A stretch of DNA of 64,000 bases from Gammaproteobacteria bacterium (GTDB taxonomy: Bacteria; Pseudomonadota; Gammaproteobacteria; GRL18), in NCBI GenBank assembly GCA_016744995.1, contig JADGDG010000008.1, positions 96,681-160,680 on the forward strand, read 5' to 3'. Shown piece by piece: positions 1-9,508 of the stretch. Within the stretch, counting starts at the first letter, position 1. Every line of letters starts with the position of its first letter. The notes under the pieces were generated by a model, which saw nothing but the letters and a program-made list of their open reading frames with translations, did no database searches and was not told where the DNA came from. The translations under genes were made by a program, and so were the position numbers.

Positions 1-2
1 GC

Positions 3-170
3 CTGGCTAAAGAACTGAGCAGCAATGAAGAACAAATTTTGAACGAACTTAATTCAATTCAGGGTAAAGCAGTTGAACTCAAAGGTTATTTTCATCCGGA
101 TATTCAATTAATTAAGCAATTTATGCGTCCAAGCCAAACATTTAATTCGGCACTGTCTCTGATCAAATAA
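3..170 (+). CDS. icd: NADP-dependent isocitrate dehydrogenase, monomeric type (C-terminal fragment)
   Basis: Partial gene cut by the left edge; only the last 55 codons are present, ending in TAA at 168-170. The tail contains a 'GKAVELKGYFHPD' stretch and 'MRPSQTFNSAL' just before the stop. This matches the conserved C-terminus of the large monomeric (about 740 aa) NADP-isocitrate dehydrogenases, which oxidise isocitrate to 2-oxoglutarate in the TCA cycle. It does not resemble the end of the dimeric enzyme. The family call rests on this tail alone. The gene converges on pgi. Confidence 0.8.
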   Translation: MAKELSSNEEQILNELNSIQGKAVELKGYFHPDIQLIKQFMRPSQTFNSALSLIK

Positions 171-203
171 TCAGGCTCCCAGGTAAGACTGCTAAGTCTA
201 ATT

Positions 204-234
204 TATAAGTCGGTATGTTGAATATCGACTTATA
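204..234. terminator. Candidate bidirectional hairpin between icd and pgi
   Basis: A perfect 9-bp inverted repeat (TATAAGTCG at 204-212, its complement at 226-234) with a 13-nt loop lies 33 bp after the icd stop in the convergent icd/pgi gap. No strong T tract follows on either strand, so intrinsic terminator function is only plausible. Confidence 0.35.
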
Positions 235-434
235 TGTCTCTTTAGCCTGTAAATATGACTATAATCATGCTCCTGTAATAACGTCAAATCTTACATTTCA
301 TTTTTAACAGTCCCGGGGGTCGTTCATCAGTCAGGATCAAACAGTGAAAAAACCGGGCTTCATCATTAGAAATTACTACCTTCCGAAAAATTTTTTGCCT
401 CTCATCTGAATCCTATTCTCGTTCCAGCTCCTGT

Positions 435-2105
435 CTAATCAACCTTATTTTTGTCAACATTATCAAAGTACACTTCTTTTCGATAATTGATTAAACCATT
501 TGTGGAAGAATCATGATTATCAACATCACCGGGACTTGAGAGGTCAGACTGAATTTGCCCTGCAAGGACTTTTCCATATTCGACGCCCCATTGATCAAAT
601 GAATTAATATTCCAGATAATTCCCTGAACAAATACTTTATGCTCATACATTGCCAGTATCGCCCCTAAGGTCTTTGGTGTCAGGCGTTCAAAAATAATGG
701 TATTGGTTGGTTTATTACCATCAAAAACTTTGTGCTGGATCACTTCCTCAATTGCTTCATGATCATAGCCCTGATGTTTCATCTCTTCAACAGCTTCAAC
801 ATATTTTTTGCCCAGCATCAAAGCCTTGGTCTGGGCAAGACAATTAGAAAAAAGAACCCGATGGTGTAAGCCCAGAGGATTCTGACTTAAAGCCGGAATG
901 AGAAAATCTGCGGGGACAGGTTTAGTCCCTTGATGCAATAACTGGAAGAATGCATGCTGCCCATTGGTGCCAGATTGTCCCCATATAATCGGACCCGTTA
1001 AATAATTAACACGATGACCATTTTTATCAATGGTCTTACCATTACTTTCCATATCAAGTTGCTGCAAATAAGCAGGTAAACGCTCCAGATATTGACTATA
1101 GGGCATAATGGCATGACTTTGTGCATCAAAGAAATTATTATACCAAATGCCTAATAAAGCCATAATGACCGGGATATTTTCTTCCAGGGGTGTTTTTTGA
1201 AAATGCTGATCCATCTCATAGGCACCGTCAAGAAGCGATTCGAAATGATCCATACCCAGATAAAGTGCAATGGTCAGGCCGATTGATGACCAGAGAGAAT
1301 AGCGCCCACCAACCCAATCCCAAAAAGCAAAGATATTATTCTCGTTAATACCAAAATCAGTCGCCAGCTCAATATTCGTTGTTACCGCAACAAAGTGTTT
1401 TTCGATGGCTTTTTCATTACCGACCAGATCTAAAAACCAATTTCGAGCACTAAAAGCATTCAGCATAGTCTCCTGAGTGGTAAAAGTCTTTGAGGCAATA
1501 ACAAACAAAGTGGATTCAGGCTCGACCTGTTTTAAAGTTTCAACCAAATGAGTCGCATCCGCGTTGGAGACAAAAAATGATTTGAGTCCCCTCTGAGCAA
1601 AAGGCTGCATTGATTCACAAATAACATGAGGGCCCAGATCAGAGCCGCCGATACCGATATTAATGATACTTTTTATTCGGCCCCCATTATAACCACGCCA
1701 TTCACCAGAACGAACCTGCTCAGAAAAATCACGCATATGAGCAAGAACTGCTTTTACCTTGGGCATGACATTACGACCACTCACCCGAACTGGCTTATTC
1801 GAACGATTCCTCAAGGCAGTATGCAGTACTGAACGGCTTTCTGTCAGGTTGATTGCCTCACCAGAGAACATATTATCACGCCACTCTTCAACATTTGCCT
1901 GGCGTGCCAGATTGAACAATAACTCCATTGTCTCAGTTGTGATCCTGTTTTTAGAATAATCCAGCAATATATCATCCAATCGAGCCGAAAAACGCTCAAA
2001 ACGAAGTGGATCATCAGCAAACATATCCCGCATATGAAGCTCTTTAACTTCTTCATAGTGTTCTTGAAGCTTAAGCCAGGCAGGTGATTCATTTAATTCG
2101 GTCAT
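435..2105 (-). CDS. pgi: Glucose-6-phosphate isomerase
   Basis: Interconverts glucose-6-phosphate and fructose-6-phosphate in glycolysis/gluconeogenesis; cytoplasmic. The 556-aa product has the usual length of bacterial Pgi. It shows the sugar-phosphate isomerase signatures 'GIGGSDLGP' (about residue 152), 'FVSNADATH' (about 178), 'QSGTNGQHAFFQLLHQGT' (about 379, with the catalytic-region His) and 'NSFDQWGVEYGK' near residue 505. The start ATG at 2105 has AGGAA upstream. The C-terminus is short and polar. It is a single gene, convergent with icd and divergent from the tRNA-Glu promoter. Confidence 0.97.
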   Translation of the reverse strand: MTELNESPAWLKLQEHYEEVKELHMRDMFADDPLRFERFSARLDDILLDYSKNRITTETMELLFNLARQANVEEWRDNMFSGEAINLTESRSVLHTALRNRSNKPVRVSGRNVMPKVKAVLAHMRDFSEQVRSGEWRGYNGGRIKSIINIGIGGSDLGPHVICESMQPFAQRGLKSFFVSNADATHLVETLKQVEPESTLFVIASKTFTTQETMLNAFSARNWFLDLVGNEKAIEKHFVAVTTNIELATDFGINENNIFAFWDWVGGRYSLWSSIGLTIALYLGMDHFESLLDGAYEMDQHFQKTPLEENIPVIMALLGIWYNNFFDAQSHAIMPYSQYLERLPAYLQQLDMESNGKTIDKNGHRVNYLTGPIIWGQSGTNGQHAFFQLLHQGTKPVPADFLIPALSQNPLGLHHRVLFSNCLAQTKALMLGKKYVEAVEEMKHQGYDHEAIEEVIQHKVFDGNKPTNTIIFERLTPKTLGAILAMYEHKVFVQGIIWNINSFDQWGVEYGKVLAGQIQSDLSSPGDVDNHDSSTNGLINYRKEVYFDNVDKNKVD

Positions 2106-2249
2106 AATAGTCTGAGTTCCTGAAAGTGTTCCATTTTATAGAGCTTACGTAGTATCATATAAAAAGTGCCGCATACAATCTATAAGTATATGATAATTTT
2201 ATAATTATTTTTAAATTTTTAAAAGAAAAAAAGTTTTTTCAATAAATAT

Positions 2250-2278
2250 TTGACTAATTAAAATCTCGACAATATAAT
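2250..2278 (+). promoter_or_regulatory. sigma70 promoter of tRNA-Glu
   Basis: TTGACT at 2250-2255 and TATAAT at 2273-2278 are 17 bp apart. GCGC follows just after the -10, a G/C-rich discriminator typical of stringently controlled stable-RNA promoters. An A/T-tract region lies upstream of the -35, as in UP elements. The predicted start is about 55 nt before the mature tRNA. Confidence 0.8.
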
Positions 2279-2341
2279 ATGCGCACTTTCTAGCTAATTG
2301 CTACGAAGGACTGCTCAATAGGTAGTAAGTTATTGAACTGT

Positions 2342-2417
2342 GTCCCCTTCGTCTAGTGGCCTAGGACACCGCCCTTTCACGGCGGTAACAGGGGTTCGAA
2401 CCCCCTAGGGGACGCCA
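2342..2417 (+). tRNA. tRNA-Glu (anticodon TTC)
   Basis: A 76-nt cloverleaf: acceptor stem GTCCCCT paired with AGGGGAC, D arm TCTAGTGGCCTAGGA, anticodon loop CTTTCAC with TTC at 2376-2378, and T arm with GGTTCGAACC. CCA is encoded at 2415-2417. It closely matches other gammaproteobacterial tRNA-Glu genes. Confidence 0.98.
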
Positions 2418-2681
2418 CTTTTTCTACAAACCAAGCTTTAATTACATGCGCACTCTTTGCTGCATACAATAATTAACAGCACTTCCCAGTATTTTCATAT
2501 CTGCTGCAACTTTTTTATAAATATACCTGCAAAAAAAAGGTTTTTAAAAACACTATTGAAATGTTATTTAGTTGTTCAATAAGTTTTTTTTCTTGAGTTT
2601 TTTTCTTTTTTTTTCTTTATTTGTACCTATACTTATAATATATGATTTTTCTTTTTTATTGTATCAGGCTTATATTTACAC

Positions 2682-3872
2682 ATGATAAAGACAATTTCTT
2701 CAAAACAATTAGAAAAAGAGATGTTTATCCACGAACTTGATTGTTCATGGATGGCTCATCCTTTTGCACGTAATCAATTCAAAATATCAGAACAGAGTGA
2801 TATAGAAAAAATACTCAGCGCTGGTATTAAATCTCTTAAAATTGACACCTCAAAAGGCATTGATGTTCAGGCAGCAGGACAACATTCACAAACAAATAAT
2901 GAAATCTCAAAAGAGTCAGTACCTGCTAAATCTGCCCCTGCTACTCACAAGAAAACTCGGAAAGATGCGCATAAGATAAAGGATTATGCTGAATTAGCTA
3001 TTTCAAATATTATGGCTGATGTCAAATTGGGGCAACAGGTTGAAATGGAGCAAGTCACCCCTGTCGTTGATAAAATGGCTGAATCTGTGCTGGAAAATCA
3101 TAATGCATTACTCGGTCTGTCCCGCATACGCAATATGGATACTTACACATTTGAGCATTCGGTCAATATCGGTGTACTAATGATGTCTTTTACAAAAAGC
3201 CGGGGCATGCCACCAGAAATTATTCACGAAGTGGGTGTTGGCGGTTTATTACACGATATAGGCAAGGCATTAACTCCCCCGGAAATCCTGAATAAAGCCG
3301 GTAAATTAACCGATAAAGAATTCGTTATTATGCGCCAGCATGTAGTCGATAGTCACACTATTTTACTCAACACTCCAGGGATCAGCCAAAATGCCCTGGA
3401 TGTTGCAGCACTACACCATGAAAAATTTGATGGCTCCGGCTACCCTGATGGCAAAAAAGGGGATGAAATAAGCGTTATAGGTCAAATGTCAGCCATTGTT
3501 GACGTCTATGATGCTCTGACTGCGGATCGCTGCTATCACAAAGGACAGGACCCATCAGTGGTGCTTAAGCGTATGCTTTCCTGGACCGGGTCTCACTTTA
3601 ATCCGGCGCTGATGCAGGAATTCATCCAATGCGTGGGAATTTATCCTCCTGCAACACTGGTTTTGCTGAGTAACCACTACCTGGCTGTTGTTATTGAAAA
3701 TAATAAACAGCTGTTATTACCCCGTGTAGTCAGCATTCTCAATACAAAAACAAATGAGACCATTGAACCCAAAGTCATCGATCTTTCAAAACAGTCTATA
3801 CTTAAAATCATCAGCTCTGAAGCGGAGCAAAAATGGAATATAGATCCGCAAAAATATCTTGATCTCATTTAA
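2682..3872 (+). CDS. HD-GYP domain c-di-GMP phosphodiesterase with N-terminal DUF3391
   Basis: Predicted cytoplasmic phosphodiesterase that hydrolyses cyclic di-GMP. Residues 1-130 match the DUF3391 regulatory domain that often precedes HD-GYP. A polar, Lys-rich linker (about 65-100) follows, then the HD-GYP domain. Its metal and substrate residues are visible: HD in 'HDIGK' at 191-195, 'HHEKFDGSGYPDG' at 245-257 (GYP intact), and 'DVYDALTADR' about 277. All signature residues are present, so it is probably active. The start ATG lacks a strong ribosome site. It opens a block with two further c-di-GMP-related genes downstream. Confidence 0.93.
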   Translation: MIKTISSKQLEKEMFIHELDCSWMAHPFARNQFKISEQSDIEKILSAGIKSLKIDTSKGIDVQAAGQHSQTNNEISKESVPAKSAPATHKKTRKDAHKIKDYAELAISNIMADVKLGQQVEMEQVTPVVDKMAESVLENHNALLGLSRIRNMDTYTFEHSVNIGVLMMSFTKSRGMPPEIIHEVGVGGLLHDIGKALTPPEILNKAGKLTDKEFVIMRQHVVDSHTILLNTPGISQNALDVAALHHEKFDGSGYPDGKKGDEISVIGQMSAIVDVYDALTADRCYHKGQDPSVVLKRMLSWTGSHFNPALMQEFIQCVGIYPPATLVLLSNHYLAVVIENNKQLLLPRVVSILNTKTNETIEPKVIDLSKQSILKIISSEAEQKWNIDPQKYLDLI

Positions 3873-3992
3873 TTAGAGATAAAAGCAGACGTAGATATTA
3901 TTATGGTCTACATTTATTATTATAAAAATCTTTAAGGATAAAAAGAACCAGTTTTTGGCATCAGCAACAATCGCTTAGACTTTGAGGCATCA

Positions 3993-4853
3993 ATGTTTTC
4001 CTCTACTATAAAAATAATTAGCTTACTTTTTTTATTACTATCAATTTTCATAAATCCAGTATCAGGAGAGCCGGTTAATCTCAAGGTTTCTAATAATATT
4101 ACAGCAGTGGCTGAATTTTACCCGGGTGATAAGAATAAGCCCTATATTTTAATTTTACACGGCTTCCTGCTCAATCATAACTTCCCCACTATAAGACGTC
4201 TTGCCGAATCATTAAACCAATCCGGTTATAATGTCTTAACGCCCAGCTTAAGCTTAGGAATAAGCCAGCGGAAAAAAAGTCTGGCCTGTGAAGCCATTCA
4301 TACTCATTCAGCAGAAAAAGACATACAGGAAATTGCTCTATGGACAAAATGGCTGCAAAAAAAATCTGCAAAAGACATCATCCTTATCGGCCATAGTGTG
4401 GGGGCAATTCACCTTGCTTATTATTTAAGCCAGCACCCTTCCAGTACAGTAAAAAAAATCATCTTTATTGCCATGCCTAATTTTAACTATTCATCTTTTT
4501 CAAAGCAGACCAGTGAGTCACAGAATAAAGCCGAACAGCTATTCGCCAATAATGATTTTACTCTGCATAATTTCAAACTAGCCTATTGTGAACAATACCC
4601 TAGCAATGCAGAAAACTATCTTTCCTACTTGCATTTAACCAAAGAAAACATACACCAGTTCATTAATAAAATATCAGTCCCACAATTTTTAATTAAGGGC
4701 TCTACTGATAAACGAATTGATCATCAATGGATTGATAAATTAGCACATCATAATATAAATGTGATTAATGTAGACAGTGCTAATCATTTTTTTGACTATG
4801 AGCATGAATTTGATTTATTAGATATTACTGAAGACATTCTCAATGAAAAATAA
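3993..4853 (+). CDS. Secreted alpha/beta hydrolase
   Basis: A 286-aa protein with an N-terminal signal peptide (hydrophobic residues 6-24, cut near 'VSGEP'). The alpha/beta-hydrolase fold is indicated by the oxyanion-region 'LILHGFLLNH' (about 53), the nucleophile elbow 'GHSVG' (Ser, about 138-142) and a late 'DSANHFFD' that could supply the His. The substrate is unknown; a lipase/esterase or peptidase-like role in the periplasm is inferred. GAGG lies before the start. Its last 11 bases overlap the GGDEF-EAL gene, so the two are probably translationally coupled. Confidence 0.8.
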   Translation: MFSSTIKIISLLFLLLSIFINPVSGEPVNLKVSNNITAVAEFYPGDKNKPYILILHGFLLNHNFPTIRRLAESLNQSGYNVLTPSLSLGISQRKKSLACEAIHTHSAEKDIQEIALWTKWLQKKSAKDIILIGHSVGAIHLAYYLSQHPSSTVKKIIFIAMPNFNYSSFSKQTSESQNKAEQLFANNDFTLHNFKLAYCEQYPSNAENYLSYLHLTKENIHQFINKISVPQFLIKGSTDKRIDHQWIDKLAHHNINVINVDSANHFFDYEHEFDLLDITEDILNEK

Positions 4854-7104
4854 TACTAATAAAATAAACAAATTTAACTTGAAAAAAATGTCTATAAAAA
4901 GTTACGCACTTAGTTTTATCTTTTTCTATATTCTGGTTTTTTCTATTAGTAGTTTCTTTGCTTTTATAGACATTCTGAAACTAAATGATGAGATTATTGA
5001 AACAAATAGAAGTTCTGGAAAAGCTGAGCTAATTGAAGCAATTAATCAACTAGTAAACAATCATGAAATAATGGTAAAAGAATTCTCTACCTGGGATGAA
5101 GTTCGCCAACAAATTGATACTCCTGAACATTATCCTTACTGGCAGACTCATCGACTATTAAAAGCTGGAAAACTGCCTGATGCCTTTATAGAAGCTTCTC
5201 TTTATGAAAAAAGTGGAAAAATTCTAAATAAAATAAGCACCTCAACCTTGCCCGAAAATATAGACACTAACAAGACAAATTCCTACTTTAACATTATTAA
5301 CAATACGATTCAGCTTGTTATTATTTCACCTGTATTAAAAAGTAAAATCAGTAAAACATCAGAAAATGCCCATTCAATTGTAGGATATGTTGCAACAAAG
5401 AGCACAATATTTTCTCAATTAAAAAGAGTCAAACAATTTAACCACATTGTGGCTGACTCCATTAAACTGGAAATTCATAAAAAAAATCATATCGAGGTTG
5501 AACAATTAATTAATTTCCTTACTTTTAATATTAAAGAAAACACTGAAATTATTATTATAAGCAGTCAAATACAACAGATTTTATTAAAAAACACATTAGT
5601 CTTAATCACATTTGCCCTGATGTTTTATTTTTTAATCAGTTATTTTTTATCCCGCCCACTGCATCAAATGTCAGCCTACATTGATACTTTGGAAAATCAA
5701 GCTGAACTGCAGCCCGGTCCTGATTTAGATTTACAGTTTCATATTCATGAGCTAGAAAAGGTCAAACTATCATTAAGAGATTATCAGAAAAAGCTTCAGA
5801 CAGTTTATTCCAACCTGGATGAAAAAAATCAGGAACTCTGGAATATGGCACATCATGATGCTTTAACTGGTGCTTTAAACCGAAGAGCCTTTGAAGAACA
5901 TTGGGCAAATATTGCAACACTATTTTCTGATAGTCGATGTCCGGTTTCTTTAATTCTGTTTGATATTAACCAGTTTAAAAGCATTAATGACAGTTATGGG
6001 CATCCTGTTGGCGATGAAGTACTCAAAAAAATAGCCTCTGCAATACAACGAGTCTTACGTCAGGGTGAAAAAATTTATCGTATTGGCGGCGATGAATTTT
6101 CAACTATTTTATATAACTGCAAGCCCGAAGAAGCCATTCGTATTGCAAGCAGGTGTCAAACGGCCATCAGTGAGATCTCTTTCACTGATGAAAATATAAA
6201 AGAACCCATCCGTGCCAGTATCGGTGTTGCACATAATGACGCACATAAGCCGACCAGCACTTCTGATTTGTTATGGCAAGCTGATATCGCAGTCTATTCT
6301 GCAAAGAAACCAGGCCAGTCTCATATTGTTACCTACTCTGAAAAGATTAAAAGTATTTCAAGTACAATACTCTCTACTAAAATTAATAATCTGGTTTTTG
6401 ATGCTATTGAAACTGGCAATAATATTCATATGTTTTATCAGCCCATTATAAATCTAATGAATGATAAAACCGACTACTATGAAGCACTGCTGAGAATAAA
6501 AGATAATGGTGAGATTATTGCCCCTGGTAAAATATTTCAGCTAATTGAAGCAAAGAAATTAGACTACGAACTCGATAAAGTTATTTTTAAACAGATTGCC
6601 AATGATCTCCAACAGGGCAATATCCCTGATAAAACAGGCGTTTCAATTAATGTTTCAGGGCCTTCCATTATCCACCCTGAGATTATAGAGCAATTATCAA
6701 TTTTTTCTCCCTACCTGAAAGAATATAAAATTGTATTAGAAATTACTGAGACATCCTTAATTACCAATATCGATCAGGCAACTGAAAATATTAACAAGTT
6801 AAAACAAATTGGTTTTCTCATTGCTCTTGATGACTTTGGAAGTGGGTATTCATCTATCAGTTATTTATCCACTATGCCTGTTGATATAGTTAAATTTGAT
6901 ATTAGTCTGATCCGACAACTTGAAGATGACAAACAGTTCAGCATCATTCATCACCTGGCAAACATGATTGGTGAAACAGGTCATCTGCTCGTTGCTGAAG
7001 GCATAGAAACTAAAGAATTAAAAGACAAAATTAAACATCTTGGATTTAACTATGCCCAGGGTTATCTGTATGGCAGACCTTCACCACTAACAAAATTACA
7101 ATAA
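4843..7104 (+). CDS. Membrane GGDEF-EAL dual-domain c-di-GMP protein with periplasmic sensor
   Basis: A 753-aa protein. TM helix 1 lies at about 18-42 and TM2 at about 250-275. The periplasmic loop between them begins with 'TWDEVRQQIDTPE', similar to CHASE4 sensor domains. Next come a short linker/coil (290-335), a GGDEF domain ('DALTGALNRRAF' about 342; intact GGDEF about 415) and an EAL domain ('EALLR' about 547, 'LEITETS', 'LDDFGSGYSS', 'VAEGIET'). Cyclase and phosphodiesterase signatures both look complete, although the Lys-Ile-Asp motif reads KFD. It is coupled to the hydrolase upstream and lies 13 bp before the reductase-like gene. Confidence 0.93.
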   Translation: MKNNTNKINKFNLKKMSIKSYALSFIFFYILVFSISSFFAFIDILKLNDEIIETNRSSGKAELIEAINQLVNNHEIMVKEFSTWDEVRQQIDTPEHYPYWQTHRLLKAGKLPDAFIEASLYEKSGKILNKISTSTLPENIDTNKTNSYFNIINNTIQLVIISPVLKSKISKTSENAHSIVGYVATKSTIFSQLKRVKQFNHIVADSIKLEIHKKNHIEVEQLINFLTFNIKENTEIIIISSQIQQILLKNTLVLITFALMFYFLISYFLSRPLHQMSAYIDTLENQAELQPGPDLDLQFHIHELEKVKLSLRDYQKKLQTVYSNLDEKNQELWNMAHHDALTGALNRRAFEEHWANIATLFSDSRCPVSLILFDINQFKSINDSYGHPVGDEVLKKIASAIQRVLRQGEKIYRIGGDEFSTILYNCKPEEAIRIASRCQTAISEISFTDENIKEPIRASIGVAHNDAHKPTSTSDLLWQADIAVYSAKKPGQSHIVTYSEKIKSISSTILSTKINNLVFDAIETGNNIHMFYQPIINLMNDKTDYYEALLRIKDNGEIIAPGKIFQLIEAKKLDYELDKVIFKQIANDLQQGNIPDKTGVSINVSGPSIIHPEIIEQLSIFSPYLKEYKIVLEITETSLITNIDQATENINKLKQIGFLIALDDFGSGYSSISYLSTMPVDIVKFDISLIRQLEDDKQFSIIHHLANMIGETGHLLVAEGIETKELKDKIKHLGFNYAQGYLYGRPSPLTKLQ

Positions 7105-7117
7105 AGGAGAGCTAACA

Positions 7118-8635
7118 ATGGATCGTCACTTATCTCTTTCTCAAGCCGCACGCCTTATCGGTGTAAAACGTGGAGATATACAAAAAAAAATACAGGAAAA
7201 TAAGCTCACTGTAATGGAAGGTACCGTAGTACTTTCTGATTTAAAAAATGCCTTTCCAGATGCCATTTATGAAGACAATACAATGGTAGAAAAAATGGAA
7301 AAATTTATGAAAGATGCGGTTCATAAAATGGCTCAAAGCGAACGGGAAGGTGCCCATGTTGATTCCTTAAGTCGTCGCATTGTCAGATTAAATAAAGAGC
7401 TGTCTGAAGAAAGAAATCGTGCCGATCAATTCGAAGAGCTTATTGATGGTCTGAAACAAAAATTCATGGATTTAAAAATTAATGCCAGCCATGAAAATAC
7501 ATTTAATGAAATAAAAACATGGTTTAATATGGCCATTCACAATCTTAAAGAAGAGCAATTAACCACACCAATCGAAAGTCTGGAAAATCAAATCAAGCAA
7601 TTTATGCTGCCCCATGTTCGCTTATTACCCAGTCGCCATGATTTTATTTCAGACAAATCTGAGACACTATTAGAATCTGCATTGCGCTCAGGACTGGCAG
7701 TGGACTATGGCTGTAACAACGGTAAGTGCGGTAAATGTAAAGCAAAACTCCTATCCGGAAGCGTTGAAAAAACACTGCATCAGGATTATGTTTTTTCAGA
7801 AAGTGAAAAAAGTCAGGGCTATATCCTGACCTGTTCCAATACAGCAATTACGGATATTACTCTGGAAACAGAAGAAGCAGTTTGCTCTGACGATATTCCA
7901 TTACAAACAATTATAACCAAAGTCAAAAAAGTTCAGAAAGTCAGTGATAATGTTATGGTGCTTACAGTCAAGACACCAAGAAGCCAACGGCTCCGTTTTC
8001 TGGCTGGCCAGCACATTGAGCTATCCATTAAATCTCAGGAAGATAAACAACAAGCTGCTGTCATTGCTGAATATTCCATAGCAAGCTGTCCCTGTGAACC
8101 AGCCAACCTGGAATTTCACATCCCCGTCAGTGCAGACGAACCCTTTGCCAACCTAATTCGGGATAACCTGAAAATTAATCAGAATCTAACTCTAAAAGGC
8201 CCGCATGGCAGTTTTGTTCTGGATGAAGATTCACCAAATTCATTAATTTTTGTGGCCTGGGACACTGGCTTTGCGCCAATAAAAAGTTTGATTGAACATG
8301 CCATGTCACTGGAGCAAGCTGAAACAATCCATCTATACTGGATGACAAGCAAGGTTGAAAACCACTACCTTGATAACTTGTGTCGCTCCTGGAATGACGC
8401 CCTGGATAACTTTACCTACACCCGTATTATGTGTGAAGCAAAAACAGATGTGGTAGCAGACTCTCTTATGCAGCATATTCATAATGAGCACAGTCATTTA
8501 CTTAACTTTGACTTATACATTGCTGCTCCGGGACATCTGAACCATTTACTCAAACCCTTATTGATTTCACATGGGATCAAAGCTCAGAATACGCATTTTG
8601 AAAGTATTTTTCATGGGCAAGAGGTGCAAGACTGA
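7118..8635 (+). CDS. HTH/coiled-coil protein fused to 2Fe-2S ferredoxin and FNR-type reductase domains
   Basis: A 505-aa protein with an unusual order. Residues 1-55 look like a MerR/excisionase-type helix-turn-helix ('LSLSQAARLIGVKRGDI'). Residues 60-145 form a charged coiled coil. Residues 165-250 form a plant-type 2Fe-2S ferredoxin domain ('YGCNNGKCGKCK' with the fourth Cys in 'ILTCSN'). Residues 265-500 form a ferredoxin-NADP-reductase-like FAD/NAD domain ('FLAGQHIELS', 'YSIASCP', 'LKGPHGSF'). It could pass electrons from NAD(P)H and perhaps sense redox state. A strong AAGGAG precedes the ATG. It is in operon position behind the GGDEF-EAL gene. Substrate and partner are unknown. Confidence 0.85.
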   Translation: MDRHLSLSQAARLIGVKRGDIQKKIQENKLTVMEGTVVLSDLKNAFPDAIYEDNTMVEKMEKFMKDAVHKMAQSEREGAHVDSLSRRIVRLNKELSEERNRADQFEELIDGLKQKFMDLKINASHENTFNEIKTWFNMAIHNLKEEQLTTPIESLENQIKQFMLPHVRLLPSRHDFISDKSETLLESALRSGLAVDYGCNNGKCGKCKAKLLSGSVEKTLHQDYVFSESEKSQGYILTCSNTAITDITLETEEAVCSDDIPLQTIITKVKKVQKVSDNVMVLTVKTPRSQRLRFLAGQHIELSIKSQEDKQQAAVIAEYSIASCPCEPANLEFHIPVSADEPFANLIRDNLKINQNLTLKGPHGSFVLDEDSPNSLIFVAWDTGFAPIKSLIEHAMSLEQAETIHLYWMTSKVENHYLDNLCRSWNDALDNFTYTRIMCEAKTDVVADSLMQHIHNEHSHLLNFDLYIAAPGHLNHLLKPLLISHGIKAQNTHFESIFHGQEVQD

Positions 8636-8682
8636 TCAATATAAATCTGAATATTAAAAAGCAAGCATGCACCATTCAGCTT

Positions 8683-8712
8683 AGCCTGAGTCAGAGTTAA
8701 AATACTTAGGCT
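8683..8712. terminator. Candidate bidirectional terminator hairpin
   Basis: AGCCTGAGT (8683-8691) pairs with ACTTAGGCT (8704-8712) with one G-T step, between the convergent genes ending at 8635 and 8706; it overlaps the stop codon of the minus-strand gene. The loop is A/T-rich and there is no long T tract. Confidence 0.3.
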
Positions 8713-9407
8713 GAAATATTTGCTTTCAGGGCAGCTCGATCAAACCACCAGTTATCATCCCCGACAATTGCACCAACCACCATCCCCATTCTAGGTAGAA
8801 AGACATCAGGATCTCTTAGGTCCAGTTTATCCATCCAGACATCGAGGCCAACCTGAGTTTCAACTTTACTATGGCGCAAGGCGACTTTAGCAAGCATATT
8901 TGAAGTGAGGACTTTTAAGTCATCACGCTGCTTGCCTTCAGTCCGTTGATCAACAATAAAGTGAGCCGTAATTGCAGCAAGAGCCGCACCATCAGCATCA
9001 TCTGTGGTTTCAGTGATAACATTATTGAGCATATTAATGCTGTATTCCGGTTCAACCGGATAAGTCACAGACAACCAGACACCATGTCCCAATGCAATAA
9101 TTGAAGACGGCAGCTCTGTCTGATACAACATATCGCAGGCCTCTATTGCTAATTGCCATTCTTCGTGAGCAATACAGACATCAAAAGCGGCCTTAGCATG
9201 ATTCCAGACATCACTCATCTGAGTCATACCTAGCTCAGCATTAGCAAGATCCAGAAGCAGCCTGGCTCTTGTCATGGGTTCCACCACTGCGGGTAAGTTG
9301 TCCAGTTGTTTTGTCAGTTCCACAACTTTTTCAGCAAGGAACTCACGAGAGTCCTTAGCATCAGAGGTTTCAATAAAATCTGTTTTTTCTTCGCTTATCT
9401 GGTTCAT
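8706..9407 (-). CDS. Unknown soluble protein, 233 aa
   Basis: Family not recognised. It has no signal peptide or membrane segment. It is acidic and mostly alpha-helical in appearance, with 'AELGMTQMSDVWNHAKAAF' and 'EWQLAIEACDMLYQ' resembling a TPR-like helical pair, and a Trp-rich C-terminal stretch 'DDNWWFDRAAL'. The ATG at 9407 is preceded by CCGGAA. It is third in a leftward set with the genes ending at 9509 and 10192, about 100 bp after the second, so shared transcription is plausible. Confidence 0.75.
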   Translation of the reverse strand: MNQISEEKTDFIETSDAKDSREFLAEKVVELTKQLDNLPAVVEPMTRARLLLDLANAELGMTQMSDVWNHAKAAFDVCIAHEEWQLAIEACDMLYQTELPSSIIALGHGVWLSVTYPVEPEYSINMLNNVITETTDDADGAALAAITAHFIVDQRTEGKQRDDLKVLTSNMLAKVALRHSKVETQVGLDVWMDKLDLRDPDVFLPRMGMVVGAIVGDDNWWFDRAALKANISA

Positions 9408-9508
9408 CTAAAATTCCGGATTCAAAAATTGATATCAGATTAAATGGGGATTGTGCTACTTAGATTCAATACATCAATGAGCTAAGGATAAAAGACCTCT
9501 ATTGCCTC

